A stretch of DNA of 64,000 nt, taken from the NCBI RefSeq assembly GCF_051488685.1, contig NZ_JBPSEH010000004.1:232516-296515 (forward strand), given 5' to 3'. Source of the DNA: Melioribacter sp051488685. Lineage in GTDB: Bacteria > Bacteroidota > Ignavibacteria > Ignavibacteriales > Melioribacteraceae. The translations under genes and the position numbers were made by a program. Position 1 is the first letter of the stretch, and every line of letters starts with the position of its first letter. The notes beneath the pieces were generated by a model. That model searched no databases and had not been told where the DNA came from. It saw only the letters and a list, made by a program, of their open reading frames with translations. Below, one piece after another: positions 1 through 8,097 of the stretch.

Positions 1-1
1 A

Positions 2-454
2 ATTATGGAGATATTAAGACGTTATCAGATTGAAACCCAGGGTAAACATGTCGTTGTGGTAGGAAGAAGCAATATTGTAGGGAAACCGATAGCAAACATG
101 ATGTTGCAAAAGAAAAAGGGAGCTAATTCCATTGTAACCGTGTGTCACTCAGCTGCTGAGGATCTTTCGCGTTACACAAAAGATGCAGATATTCTAATAG
201 CTGCCATCGGAAAACCGAATTTCATTAAAGCCTCTATGGTGAAAGAAGGTGTGGTTGTAGTCGACGTAGGTATTAATAGAATTGAAGATAGTACTACAAA
301 AGCTGGATACCGACTTGTCGGAGATGTGGACTTTGAGGAAGTATTTGATAAGGCTTCTTATATTACGCCTGTTCCAGGTGGAGTTGGATTGATGACGCGT
401 GCAATGCTTTTGCGCAATACATTCGAAGCATACCAAAAGATAATGGGTAATTAA
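2..454 (+). CDS. folD: FolD, methylenetetrahydrofolate dehydrogenase/cyclohydrolase (C-terminal half, 5' end outside window)
   Basis: Bifunctional cytosolic enzyme that oxidises 5,10-methylene-THF to methenyl-THF with NADP and hydrolyses it to 10-formyl-THF. Only the C-terminal half is present, about 150 of the usual 280-300 residues. The reading frame is open to the left edge, so the ATG at position 5 is an internal methionine and not the start. The NADP-binding signature GRSNIVGKP lies near residue 20, DVGIN follows, and PVPGGVGLMT sits near the end, all as in complete FolD. The stop is one base before the deoC start, which suggests co-transcription with the next four genes. The identification is firm. 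The missing N-terminal catalytic Lys region cannot be assessed. Confidence 0.95.
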   Translation: MMEILRRYQIETQGKHVVVVGRSNIVGKPIANMMLQKKKGANSIVTVCHSAAEDLSRYTKDADILIAAIGKPNFIKASMVKEGVVVVDVGINRIEDSTTKAGYRLVGDVDFEEVFDKASYITPVPGGVGLMTRAMLLRNTFEAYQKIMGN

Positions 455-455
455 G

Positions 456-1325
456 ATGGACTCGAATCTTCTTGATAAAATAATTTCAGAAGTACTTGTT
501 GAAAAATCATTGCAAGAATTTTATTGCAAAGGTAATACCTGCGAAGGTTGGGAGCGTAGTGTTGTTGATCAACCAATGGCTGTAAAAAATATTATCGACA
601 ACGGAGCCGACAGAATTGCCGCAGGCATCGGAATTGGCGATAAAATTCCGGATCGGTCGATAGCAAGAATGATTGATCATACTCTCTTAAAACCTGAAGC
701 CACACCCGACGACATAAAAAAATTGTGCGACGAAGCCAGAACTTATCATTTTGCATCAGTATGCGTTAATCCCTGTTATGTCACTTTATGTCGGGACTTG
801 CTGCGTGATTCGGATGTAAAAGTTTGTACAGTTATTGGCTTTCCACTCGGAGCCACTACTACTGAAGTTAAAAAATTCGAAGCCGAACAAGCTTTGAAAA
901 ACGGCGCTCAGGAAATCGATATGGTAATCAATGTCGGAATGCTAAAAAAGGGTAATTATGATTACGTTTTCAATGATATTAATCAAGTAGTCCTTACGGC
1001 AAAAAAATATAACGCCGTTTGCAAAGTTATTATTGAAACCGCATTACTAACAGATGAAGAAAAAGTTAAAGCGTGCCTGATAAGCAAAGAAGCTAAAGCG
1101 GATTTTGTAAAAACATCGACAGGTTTCAGTAAAGGCGGTGCAACTGCAGGCGACGTTGCTTTGATGAAGTATGTCGTAGGATCCTCAGTCGGGGTGAAAG
1201 CCTCTGGAGGTATCAGAACGACAGAAGATGCGATGCTGATGATCAAAAGCGGCGCCGATCGAATTGGTGCAAGTGCAAGCGTCAAAATTGTCAAAGGAGA
1301 GTCGAATACAGGTGGTGGCTATTAA
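456..1325 (+). CDS. deoC: Deoxyribose-phosphate aldolase with N-terminal extension
   Basis: Class I aldolase that cleaves 2-deoxyribose-5-phosphate into glyceraldehyde-3-phosphate and acetaldehyde. The catalytic core (about residues 70-280) contains IDHTLLKPEAT, SVCVNPCYV, EIDMVINVG (Asp155), the Schiff-base lysine in FVKTSTGF (Lys219) and the second lysine in GVKASGGIR (Lys248). At 289 residues it is about 65-70 longer than ordinary bacterial DERA of this type. The extra N-terminus begins with a short amphipathic helix (LLDKIISEVLVEKSL), followed by a C-x4-C pair and NGADRIAAGIGIG. That last piece resembles the enzyme's own C-terminal SGADRIGAS. The helix looks like an encapsulation peptide of microcompartment cargo, which is an inference. 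No in-frame start nearer the core fits better than the ATG at 456. Confidence 0.93.
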   Translation: MDSNLLDKIISEVLVEKSLQEFYCKGNTCEGWERSVVDQPMAVKNIIDNGADRIAAGIGIGDKIPDRSIARMIDHTLLKPEATPDDIKKLCDEARTYHFASVCVNPCYVTLCRDLLRDSDVKVCTVIGFPLGATTTEVKKFEAEQALKNGAQEIDMVINVGMLKKGNYDYVFNDINQVVLTAKKYNAVCKVIIETALLTDEEKVKACLISKEAKADFVKTSTGFSKGGATAGDVALMKYVVGSSVGVKASGGIRTTEDAMLMIKSGADRIGASASVKIVKGESNTGGGY

Positions 1326-1555
1326 TGGTTTTAGATCTACTTATTTTAAAAACAGACGACGGCTATACCGCTGAAATTCCTTCTATGAAAGGTTGTGAAA
1401 GCTGGGCTCATAACGAAGATGATGCAATTGAAAAGACTCTCGAATTGCTACGATTTTACCTTCAGCTAAAGCCAGATTTTAAATTCAAAATTGATAGAGC
1501 AAGGAAAGAAGGCAATAAGGTTGTTTATAAAGTAATTTTCGACAAGGTTTCATGA
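1325..1555 (+). CDS. HicB-like small protein (solitary)
   Basis: A 76-residue protein of the HicB-like fold: an N-terminal beta strand, then the DDGYTAEIPSMKGCESWAHN turn typical of HicB antitoxins, then a helix (EDDAIEKTLELLRFYLQ). The C-terminus has no evident DNA-binding HTH or ribbon-helix-helix, and no HicA toxin (about 60-80 residues with a GSH motif) lies on either side. A toxin-antitoxin role is therefore not supported. The gene overlaps the deoC stop by one base (TAATG) and the following methyltransferase start by four bases (ATGA), so it is translationally coupled inside a housekeeping operon. Its function is unknown. Confidence 0.7.
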   Translation: MVLDLLILKTDDGYTAEIPSMKGCESWAHNEDDAIEKTLELLRFYLQLKPDFKFKIDRARKEGNKVVYKVIFDKVS

Positions 1556-2142
1556 GAAAATTTCGTACCGAGAGTAGAATTAAAAAAATATCGGATACTA
1601 TCAGAAATAGGCAGTTTTCACTGAGAGTTGTAATTGAAAATGTGCACGACCCACATAACGTTAGCGCAATTTTCAGGACATGCGATGCAGTCGGTGTTCC
1701 TAAAGTTACACTAATTTATACTGTAGAAGAATTTCCTAAAATTAGTAAAGTAACTTCTGCTTCGGCTAACAAGTGGATTGAAACGGAAAAATTCAAAAGT
1801 GTAGCTGAAGGAATTGATTCACTACATAAAGAAGGCTTCAAAGTTTTTGCCAGTAATCTCGATAAAAATGCCCGAAATTTGTACGACCTTGATTTAACTG
1901 GTAAAGTAGCGCTGGTATTTGCTAATGAACACAGAGGAATTTCTGAGGAAATGAAAAAATATGCCGATGGACAATTTTATATTCCTATGTACGGAATGAT
2001 TCAAAGTTTGAATGTTTCGGTTGCTGCTGCAGTTGCGCTCTACGAAGCTCAAAGACAAAGAAAAATTAAAGGGATGTACGGTAAAAGCGAACTTACAGAA
2101 GAAGAAATTAATAAACTTATCGATAGTTGGTGCGAAAAATGA
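1552..2142 (+). CDS. TrmH/SpoU-family RNA 2'-O-methyltransferase
   Basis: SAM-dependent methyltransferase of the SPOUT class, which uses a trefoil knot to bind SAM and methylates a ribose 2'-OH. The family motifs are all present: motif 1 NVHDPHNVSAIFRTCDAVG (Asn36, Arg42), motif 2 ALVFANEHRGIS (Glu126) and motif 3 IPMYGMIQSLNVSVAAAVAL (Ser152, Asn154). At 196 residues with a basic C-terminal tail it matches TrmH (tRNA Gm18) rather than the longer RlmB type, so tRNA guanosine-18 is the likely target. The exact substrate cannot be read from sequence. The start overlaps the previous stop (ATGA) and the stop overlaps the aroA start in the same way. Confidence 0.88.
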   Translation: MRKFRTESRIKKISDTIRNRQFSLRVVIENVHDPHNVSAIFRTCDAVGVPKVTLIYTVEEFPKISKVTSASANKWIETEKFKSVAEGIDSLHKEGFKVFASNLDKNARNLYDLDLTGKVALVFANEHRGISEEMKKYADGQFYIPMYGMIQSLNVSVAAAVALYEAQRQRKIKGMYGKSELTEEEINKLIDSWCEK

Positions 2143-3419
2143 TTCAGAGATTTCATAAAGTCAATAAGATTAAAGGTGAACTCCGTTTGCCCGGTGATAA
2201 ATCAATTTCTCACAGAGCCGTAATGTTTGCTTCAATGGCTGAAGGCAAGTCGTTGATAAAAAATTGTTCTAATTCTGCCGATGTTAACTCCACCATCGAA
2301 TGCTTCGGCAAATTGGGTGTCGATATAGAAAAAAAAGACGAATTGCTGGTTGTAAATGGAGTTGGTCTAAAAAAATTCAAAGAACCCACAACTGAATTGT
2401 ATGCAGGTAATTCAGGTACAACAGCACGCTTGATGACTGGCATATTGACTGCTCAGAATTTTAAATCCGTTATCACAGGCGACAACTCGTTATCAAAACG
2501 CCCAATGAAAAGAATTATCGAACCATTACAAGAAATGGGAGCCATAATTGAAGCATCCGAAGCAGGCACTCTCCCGATTACAATTTCTCCGACGGATAAT
2601 CTTCACGCAATCGAATATGAGATGAGTGTACCCAGCGCTCAGGTTAAAAGTGCAATTATTTTGTCTGCACTGCATTTAAATGATAAAACGGTAATTTACG
2701 AACCTGTTCCAACACGCAATCATACCGAAATAATGCTGGGCTTGGAAACCGAGTACGACGGCACTAAAAAAAAGATTTATGCTTCGATAAAAAATTATCC
2801 AACACCCTTTGAAATGACAGTTCCTTCAGATATTTCAACAGCGGCTTTCTTCATCGTTCTGAGTCTCCTTATTCCTGACTCGGAACTTGTAATAAGAAAT
2901 GTATCGTTAAATGAAACACGTACGGGAATCCTATCCGTTTTGAAAATGATGGGTGCCAATATCTTAATTGAAAATGAATCTTTAGAGAGAGGTGAAAAAA
3001 AGGGCGACATCCGTATTCTATCGAGCGAACTTGTAAATACCGAAATTTCAAAAGAGATTATCCCGAATATAATCGATGAAATTCCAATACTATCCGTAGC
3101 CGGTATTTTCGCTGAGGGGAACTTCAGAATAAACCATGCTAAAGAATTACGTTATAAAGAATCCGACCGTATTGCAGCACTCTGTAATAATTATAAGAAG
3201 TTAGGACTTTATGTTGAAGAATTCGAAGATGGTTTTGAAGTAGGCGGAAGTATAAAGAATAAAGATGTAATTTTTGAAAGTTACGGTGATCATCGCATAG
3301 CAATGGCATTGGCTGTTCTCTCGATGAATATTAAAGAGGGAGGTAGCATAAACGAATTTGAATCGGTAGCAATTTCAAATCCCGATTTTCTGAAGCAATT
3401 AAACGAGATTGCTAAATAA
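2139..3419 (+). CDS. aroA: 3-phosphoshikimate 1-carboxyvinyltransferase (EPSP synthase)
   Basis: Sixth step of the shikimate pathway: transfers enolpyruvyl from PEP to shikimate-3-phosphate. Family motifs run in order: LPGDKSISHRAVMFASMAEG near the N-terminus, YAGNSGTTARLM, GDNSLSKRPMKRI, VPSAQVKSAIILSAL, DEIPILSVAGIFAEG, ELRYKESDRIAAL and GDHRIAMALAVL. The length of 426 residues is normal. A TTG at 2127 is in frame, but the ATG at 2139 overlaps the preceding stop as ATGA and puts the protein start at the conserved N-terminus, so it is preferred. The other aromatic genes in the window (DAHP synthase, prephenate dehydrogenase) are 25 kb away. The stop abuts the stop of convergent bshC with no gap. 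Confidence 0.96.
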   Translation: MIQRFHKVNKIKGELRLPGDKSISHRAVMFASMAEGKSLIKNCSNSADVNSTIECFGKLGVDIEKKDELLVVNGVGLKKFKEPTTELYAGNSGTTARLMTGILTAQNFKSVITGDNSLSKRPMKRIIEPLQEMGAIIEASEAGTLPITISPTDNLHAIEYEMSVPSAQVKSAIILSALHLNDKTVIYEPVPTRNHTEIMLGLETEYDGTKKKIYASIKNYPTPFEMTVPSDISTAAFFIVLSLLIPDSELVIRNVSLNETRTGILSVLKMMGANILIENESLERGEKKGDIRILSSELVNTEISKEIIPNIIDEIPILSVAGIFAEGNFRINHAKELRYKESDRIAALCNNYKKLGLYVEEFEDGFEVGGSIKNKDVIFESYGDHRIAMALAVLSMNIKEGGSINEFESVAISNPDFLKQLNEIAK

Positions 3420-5045
3420 TTACAGCTCGAGTATTTGGTGCTCGAATTTGTTTATCGACAATTCGTTATATATCCATCTGAGTATATCAAGGCCGTACTT
3501 ATTTGCGAAGTAGGCGAAATTCAGTTCTCTTTCCTGAAGATTTTCATTGGGATACAAAACGTTTTGTATTTTTTTAAGTTGCCTTATCGTTACCTCGTGC
3601 TTTCGCTTTTCGGCATCGATGGCTTTATTTTTCAAAAGATTCAGACTTTCGTTAATTCTTGCTCTGGTCTTTTCCGTCAATTCTGGCATTGTCTTTTCTA
3701 CATTGCTCAAGATATTACCGAGTTCGTTTAATGCAGTGTTAATCTTATCCTGAGTATCTTCAAAGATGGCATCGATATTATTATCGCTGGTGCGGGCAAT
3801 TATCTTTTCGATTAATTCTTCTTGCGGACAGAAGACCTCTTCAATTTTCAGTTGGTATTTACTCAACAGAGATCCAATATTATTTTCCAGAATTGTTGCC
3901 GATGCTCTCGGATAAATATATGGCATATTGATGTCAAAAAATTTATAGAGTGGTGTCAATTGAGCGAAATAACTAATTTCAGCAGGACCGGCAATATAAA
4001 AGCCCGTGGGTAAAAGATAATCCTGGCAGATTGATCTCAATAAAACATTAGGGCTGAATCTCTCGGGAGCAAATTCTAATTGTGAAATCATATCTTCGTA
4101 GGAAAATTTTTTCTTTCTGCCTTTTAATCTAAAACCATCCTCGAGTGGTTCGATAGAAAGTCTTTCATTTTCATCGAGGTAAAAAAGATTTACCGGTTTT
4201 ACCTTAACTTGAGCATGGTAAATTTCTTCCAGCTCAGCACTGCGTTCCACTAAGGAAACGGTATGTTCTTTATAGTTGGTCAGTTCTTGCCTGAAGATAG
4301 GCGTTAATATTTTTTTCACTTCAGGGTCTGAAGGATTGAAAACGATAAGGCCGTATTCATCAAATAAACGTATAAGCAAATTTTTAAAACTTTCCAGAAA
4401 AGTTGTATCGGGTTGATAAAAAGATTTTAGCAAATCCATCAATGTCATTTTGAACTCAGATTCACGGAGCGATGCAGATAGTTCGTCCAGTAATTGCCTC
4501 AGATTTTGGTTGAAAATGATATTTCCAACGCTCCCTCTGTTAATGCTTTCATCCAGTCCATCGTTGTAGACGAGAGTCTTAAGTGAATTATCTCTGTCGA
4601 GTATATTTATTTTCCTTACTTCCTCGAAGTCGTGGTCGTCGGCCTCAAGCCAGAAAACTGGCACAAAATTAAAGCTGTCGTATTTATCATTTAAATAATT
4701 TGCCAGCTTGATGGCTGTGATCGTTTTATAAAATGTGTAAAGAGGTCCTCCGAATATTCCTAATTGCTGTCCGGTAACAATCGCTATAGTATTTGAGGAA
4801 TTTAATTCTTCGATGTTGGAAAGAGTCAATTTCGATGCACGGATGTTTCTATACTGCTCTTTAATTATTGTGGTTAATTTTTCTCTGTGGGGGCGTTCGT
4901 AAGACAGAATAGAATTAAAGTGATTGTCATATCCTTGTTCATTACGAAAATTTTTACCATAAAATTTTTCTACGTTTTCGAATTCATAAAGATAGTCGAG
5001 AAATAAATTCGGATGACCGGGTATGTCCGAATAATTTATGTACAT
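3420..5045 (-). CDS. bshC: BshC, bacillithiol biosynthesis cysteine-adding enzyme
   Basis: Last step of bacillithiol synthesis: joins cysteine to glucosaminyl-malate. The 541-residue length fits the family. Diagnostic segments are AIVTGQQLGIFGGPLYTFYK (about residues 88-107), FVPVFWLEADDHDFEEV (about 130-147) and a long C-terminal coiled coil (about 400-500, rich in E, K, L and N) before the final helices. BshA and BshB are not in the window, and in related genomes they are usually elsewhere. Presence of this gene implies a bacillithiol-based thiol pool. The gene is transcribed away from the ROK kinase, and its promoter must lie in the 124-bp divergent gap. Confidence 0.92.
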   Translation of the reverse strand: MYINYSDIPGHPNLFLDYLYEFENVEKFYGKNFRNEQGYDNHFNSILSYERPHREKLTTIIKEQYRNIRASKLTLSNIEELNSSNTIAIVTGQQLGIFGGPLYTFYKTITAIKLANYLNDKYDSFNFVPVFWLEADDHDFEEVRKINILDRDNSLKTLVYNDGLDESINRGSVGNIIFNQNLRQLLDELSASLRESEFKMTLMDLLKSFYQPDTTFLESFKNLLIRLFDEYGLIVFNPSDPEVKKILTPIFRQELTNYKEHTVSLVERSAELEEIYHAQVKVKPVNLFYLDENERLSIEPLEDGFRLKGRKKKFSYEDMISQLEFAPERFSPNVLLRSICQDYLLPTGFYIAGPAEISYFAQLTPLYKFFDINMPYIYPRASATILENNIGSLLSKYQLKIEEVFCPQEELIEKIIARTSDNNIDAIFEDTQDKINTALNELGNILSNVEKTMPELTEKTRARINESLNLLKNKAIDAEKRKHEVTIRQLKKIQNVLYPNENLQERELNFAYFANKYGLDILRWIYNELSINKFEHQILEL

Positions 5046-5075
5046 TATAGACCTCAGACTTAATGAAAAATATTT

Positions 5076-5083
5076 TATATTTG
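5076..5083 (+). promoter_or_regulatory. Putative -7 element TATATTTG before the ROK kinase
   Basis: An exact match to the Bacteroidota -7 consensus TAnnTTTG, 87 bp before the chosen start of the ROK kinase. No clear TTG is seen at the expected -33 spacing, so this is weaker than the other promoters listed. Confidence 0.4.
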
Positions 5084-5169
5084 TCGAAGAAATAAGATAC
5101 AGATTTACGATATCAAAATAATAAAAAATCCACTAGACTAAAATCGATAAATTGAAAAGGGAGATCTTC

Positions 5170-6135
5170 ATGCCGCAAGAATTTATTATATCCGTAGACC
5201 TTGGAGGCACAAAAATTCTGACCGCATTGATCGATAAAGAAAATAATATTAAATCACGTATTAAAATTCCGACTATGCTAAATAAAGGAGCTGATGGGTT
5301 GGTCGATGCAATTTCAAACTCTATTGCTACAATTATAAGAGATAATAAACTATCGCAACGAAATGTTAAAGCTGTTGCTCTGGGTGTACCCGGCACGGTG
5401 AATCCTTTTACAGGCATAATCGATACAGCACCCAATCTTGGAATCAACAATTTTAATATAAAAGATGCACTCACTTCAAGAATTTCACTACCTATTTTAG
5501 TTGAAAATGATGTTAATCTTGCCGGTCTCGGCATTAAAAAATTTGAGTTTCATGACAAAATTAAGAATATGCTCGTAGTGTTTATTGGAACGGGAATTGG
5601 AGGCGCTTTGTTCTTCGACGGTAAAATTTATAGAGGCTCAAGTTTCTATGCAGGCGAAATTGGGCATATGCTGGTGGACAAAAAAGGCGCACTTGCAACT
5701 AAGCCGAAAAGAAGGACTTTTGAAAAAACTGCCAGCAGAACGGCAATCGAAGAAACAATTATCAAGGAAATTAAGAGAGGAAAAAGCTCCATACTCAAAA
5801 GTCATATCGATGCCGGTAGAAAATTGAAAAGTAAAATGCTGCTGGAGGCATTAAAAAAACAGGATAAACTGACGGTGAAAGTTTTATCCAGGGCTGCAAC
5901 TGTTACAGGTACAGTTCTCGGTAGTCTTACAACTCTTCTAAATTTCGATACGATTGTGCTGGGTGGTGGAGTGGTGGAAGCAATGGAAGACTTCTGGCTT
6001 CCAATAGTTAAAGCTTCGTTTTACAACAGCGTTTTGCTGGCACCCGGAAAAGTTGTCGAAATCAAAGCAACAAAACTCGGCGACGATGCTGCAATCTACG
6101 GCGGTATAGCTCTTGCTGAAGAATTTCTGAATTAA
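5170..6135 (+). CDS. ROK-family sugar kinase (glucokinase-like) lacking the zinc motif
   Basis: Likely phosphorylates glucose or a related hexose or amino sugar with ATP. ROK landmarks: phosphate-binding SVDLGGTKI (residues 8-16), VENDVNLAG with the catalytic Asp114, GTGIGGAL (140-147), and GEIGHM (162-167), whose His normally helps hold zinc. The usual C-x-C-G-x2-G-C-x-E zinc motif that follows is absent: the segment reads KGALATKPKRRTFEKTAS. The start at 5170 (321 residues) is chosen because GGGAG lies 6 nt upstream; a longer TTG-initiated frame from 5152 adds six residues. Whether it acts as glucokinase or as a related N-acetyl sugar kinase is not decided by sequence. Confidence 0.85.
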   Translation: MPQEFIISVDLGGTKILTALIDKENNIKSRIKIPTMLNKGADGLVDAISNSIATIIRDNKLSQRNVKAVALGVPGTVNPFTGIIDTAPNLGINNFNIKDALTSRISLPILVENDVNLAGLGIKKFEFHDKIKNMLVVFIGTGIGGALFFDGKIYRGSSFYAGEIGHMLVDKKGALATKPKRRTFEKTASRTAIEETIIKEIKRGKSSILKSHIDAGRKLKSKMLLEALKKQDKLTVKVLSRAATVTGTVLGSLTTLLNFDTIVLGGGVVEAMEDFWLPIVKASFYNSVLLAPGKVVEIKATKLGDDAAIYGGIALAEEFLN

Positions 6136-6136
6136 T

Positions 6137-8089
6137 TTAATTGAGTTGTTCTTTATATTTTTCTTCAATCGATTCAAGCTGTGAAAACAATTCAGTCCAT
6201 TCGTTAAAAATCAAGTCGAGTTCTTTTTTGACATTGTTATAGCTGATGTTTTTTTCTTTTAACATTACCGGGTTGTTAAATATTTCGGGAGTGGCAAGTT
6301 CTTGTTCCAATTCAAGTTTGCTTTTTTCCAGTTCGTTTATTCTTTTTTCGTAATAATTGAGTCTTTCTTTCAGTTCTTTGGTCTCATTATATTTTTGCTG
6401 TCGTAGTTCTGCTTCTTTTCTTTTATTTTCTTTCCGTGTTGATTTATTTGATTGAATCTGTTTTGCAGATTCTTCAATGGTCTTTTCTTCTTCTCTTCTC
6501 GATAAATAATATTCTATACCACCATAGTGAACTCTAAGTGATTTGTCTCTCAATTCATAAACTTTGCTAACTATTGGTTTGAGAAAATCGATGTCGTGCG
6601 AAACTATGATAAGAGTACCGTTGAAATCAATAAGTGCGTTTTGCAGGACTTCTTTTGATGAGTGGTCGAGATGGTTTGTCGGTTCGTCCAGAATTATTAG
6701 ATTGCTTTTTGTAAGCAGAAGCCGGGCTAAAGCAAGTCTACTTTTTTCCCCTCCCGAAAGAACTTTTACTTTTTTAAATATCGAATCACCTGTAAAAAGA
6801 AACGATCCGAGCAACGACCTCAATTGTCCAGGAGTAAGCTGGTCGTTTACAGACTGCAATGAATCGATAAGGTCTTCCTCGCCATTTAAAGATTCAGTTA
6901 CTTCCTGTTCGTAGTACGAAACTAAAGTATTATGGCCGTATATTACTTCACCTGCAGAAGGTAAGATTTTCTTTGCAATTATTTTTGCAAGGGTTGTTTT
7001 ACCAGCTCCATTAGGACCGACTATGGCAATCTTTTCGCCTCTCTCTATTTTAATATCAATATTTTCAAGAACGCTTATGTTTCCGTACGATTTGAAAATC
7101 TTTTTTAATTCAACTGGAACAGCTCCGCTTTGTTCGACTTCTGGAATGCGAAAGTTGATTTGCTTTTCTTCGTCTTCGATTTCAATTCTTTCGATTTTTT
7201 CCAGTTGCTTGATGCGACTTTGAACCTGACGCGCTTTTGTGGCTTTAAATCGGAATCTTTCAATGAACCTTTCAGTTTCTTTAATCTTCTTCTCGAGATT
7301 TTTTTCCGCTTCTTTTAATTGTTTTTCTCTTTCCTTGCGGAATCTTAAATACTGCTCGTAAGTACCAGGAAAGAAATTGATTTTTCTGTTGAAAATTTCG
7401 AGAGTTTTATTGGTTACGTTATTAATAAAATGTCTGTCGTGAGATACAATTATTAAAGCTCCACGGTAATTATTGAGGAAGTTTTCGAGCCACATTAAAG
7501 TGTCGATATCGAGATGGTTTGTTGGTTCGTCCAGTAAAATTAAATCGTTTTCTCCCAATAGAATTTTAGCCAGTTGAATTCGCATCTGCCAGCCGCCAGA
7601 AAACTCTTCAGTCCGACGGTCAAAATCGGTATTCTTGAAACCCAGACCGGTAAGAACTTTTTCTGCACGCGCTTCCAGCGAGTAATAGTCGTATTGTTCC
7701 TTGCGATGATGTATTTCTCCTAATTCCTCGATTAGCAATCTCTTTTCATCTTCGAGTATTTCAGTAGATTCCAGTTGAGAAATTATCGAAGCTTCTTTTT
7801 CTTCGAGTTCTTTAATATCGGGCATGGAGGACTTTACTTCCTCGAGAAGAGTCCTTCCCTTGAAACTTATTAGTTCCTGCGGCAGATAACCAATTCTTAT
7901 CCCTTTCTGAATAAGTACTTTGCCCGTTTCAGATAGCTCTTGTCCGCAAATTATTTTCAACAGAGTTGATTTACCCTTGCCGTTTGACCCAACAAGAGCA
8001 ATTTTATCGTTTCTGTTGATTTTAAGGCTTACGTCTTCGAATAAATTTTCACCAGTAAATTGAACGGATAAGTTTATTATGTCGATCAT
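6137..8089 (-). CDS. ABC-F family ATPase (ribosome-associated type)
   Basis: A soluble twin-ATPase protein with no membrane domain; family members act on the ribosome (translation factors, antibiotic protection). There are two complete ABC domains: Walker A GSNGKGKST near residue 35 and GPNGAGKTT near 358, signatures FSGGWQMRIQLAK and LSGGEKSRLALAR, and Walker B LILLDEPTNHLD and LIILDEPTNHLD. A charged linker of about 80 residues joins the domains. The C-terminal 100 residues form a coiled coil as in Uup and YfmR types. At 650 residues the length is typical. It is 8 bp downstream of the PorZ-like gene on the same strand, and its stop lies one base from the ROK stop. The subfamily is not assigned. 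Confidence 0.93.
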   Translation of the reverse strand: MIDIINLSVQFTGENLFEDVSLKINRNDKIALVGSNGKGKSTLLKIICGQELSETGKVLIQKGIRIGYLPQELISFKGRTLLEEVKSSMPDIKELEEKEASIISQLESTEILEDEKRLLIEELGEIHHRKEQYDYYSLEARAEKVLTGLGFKNTDFDRRTEEFSGGWQMRIQLAKILLGENDLILLDEPTNHLDIDTLMWLENFLNNYRGALIIVSHDRHFINNVTNKTLEIFNRKINFFPGTYEQYLRFRKEREKQLKEAEKNLEKKIKETERFIERFRFKATKARQVQSRIKQLEKIERIEIEDEEKQINFRIPEVEQSGAVPVELKKIFKSYGNISVLENIDIKIERGEKIAIVGPNGAGKTTLAKIIAKKILPSAGEVIYGHNTLVSYYEQEVTESLNGEEDLIDSLQSVNDQLTPGQLRSLLGSFLFTGDSIFKKVKVLSGGEKSRLALARLLLTKSNLIILDEPTNHLDHSSKEVLQNALIDFNGTLIIVSHDIDFLKPIVSKVYELRDKSLRVHYGGIEYYLSRREEEKTIEESAKQIQSNKSTRKENKRKEAELRQQKYNETKELKERLNYYEKRINELEKSKLELEQELATPEIFNNPVMLKEKNISYNNVKKELDLIFNEWTELFSQLESIEEKYKEQLN

Positions 8090-8097
8090 AAAAAATC

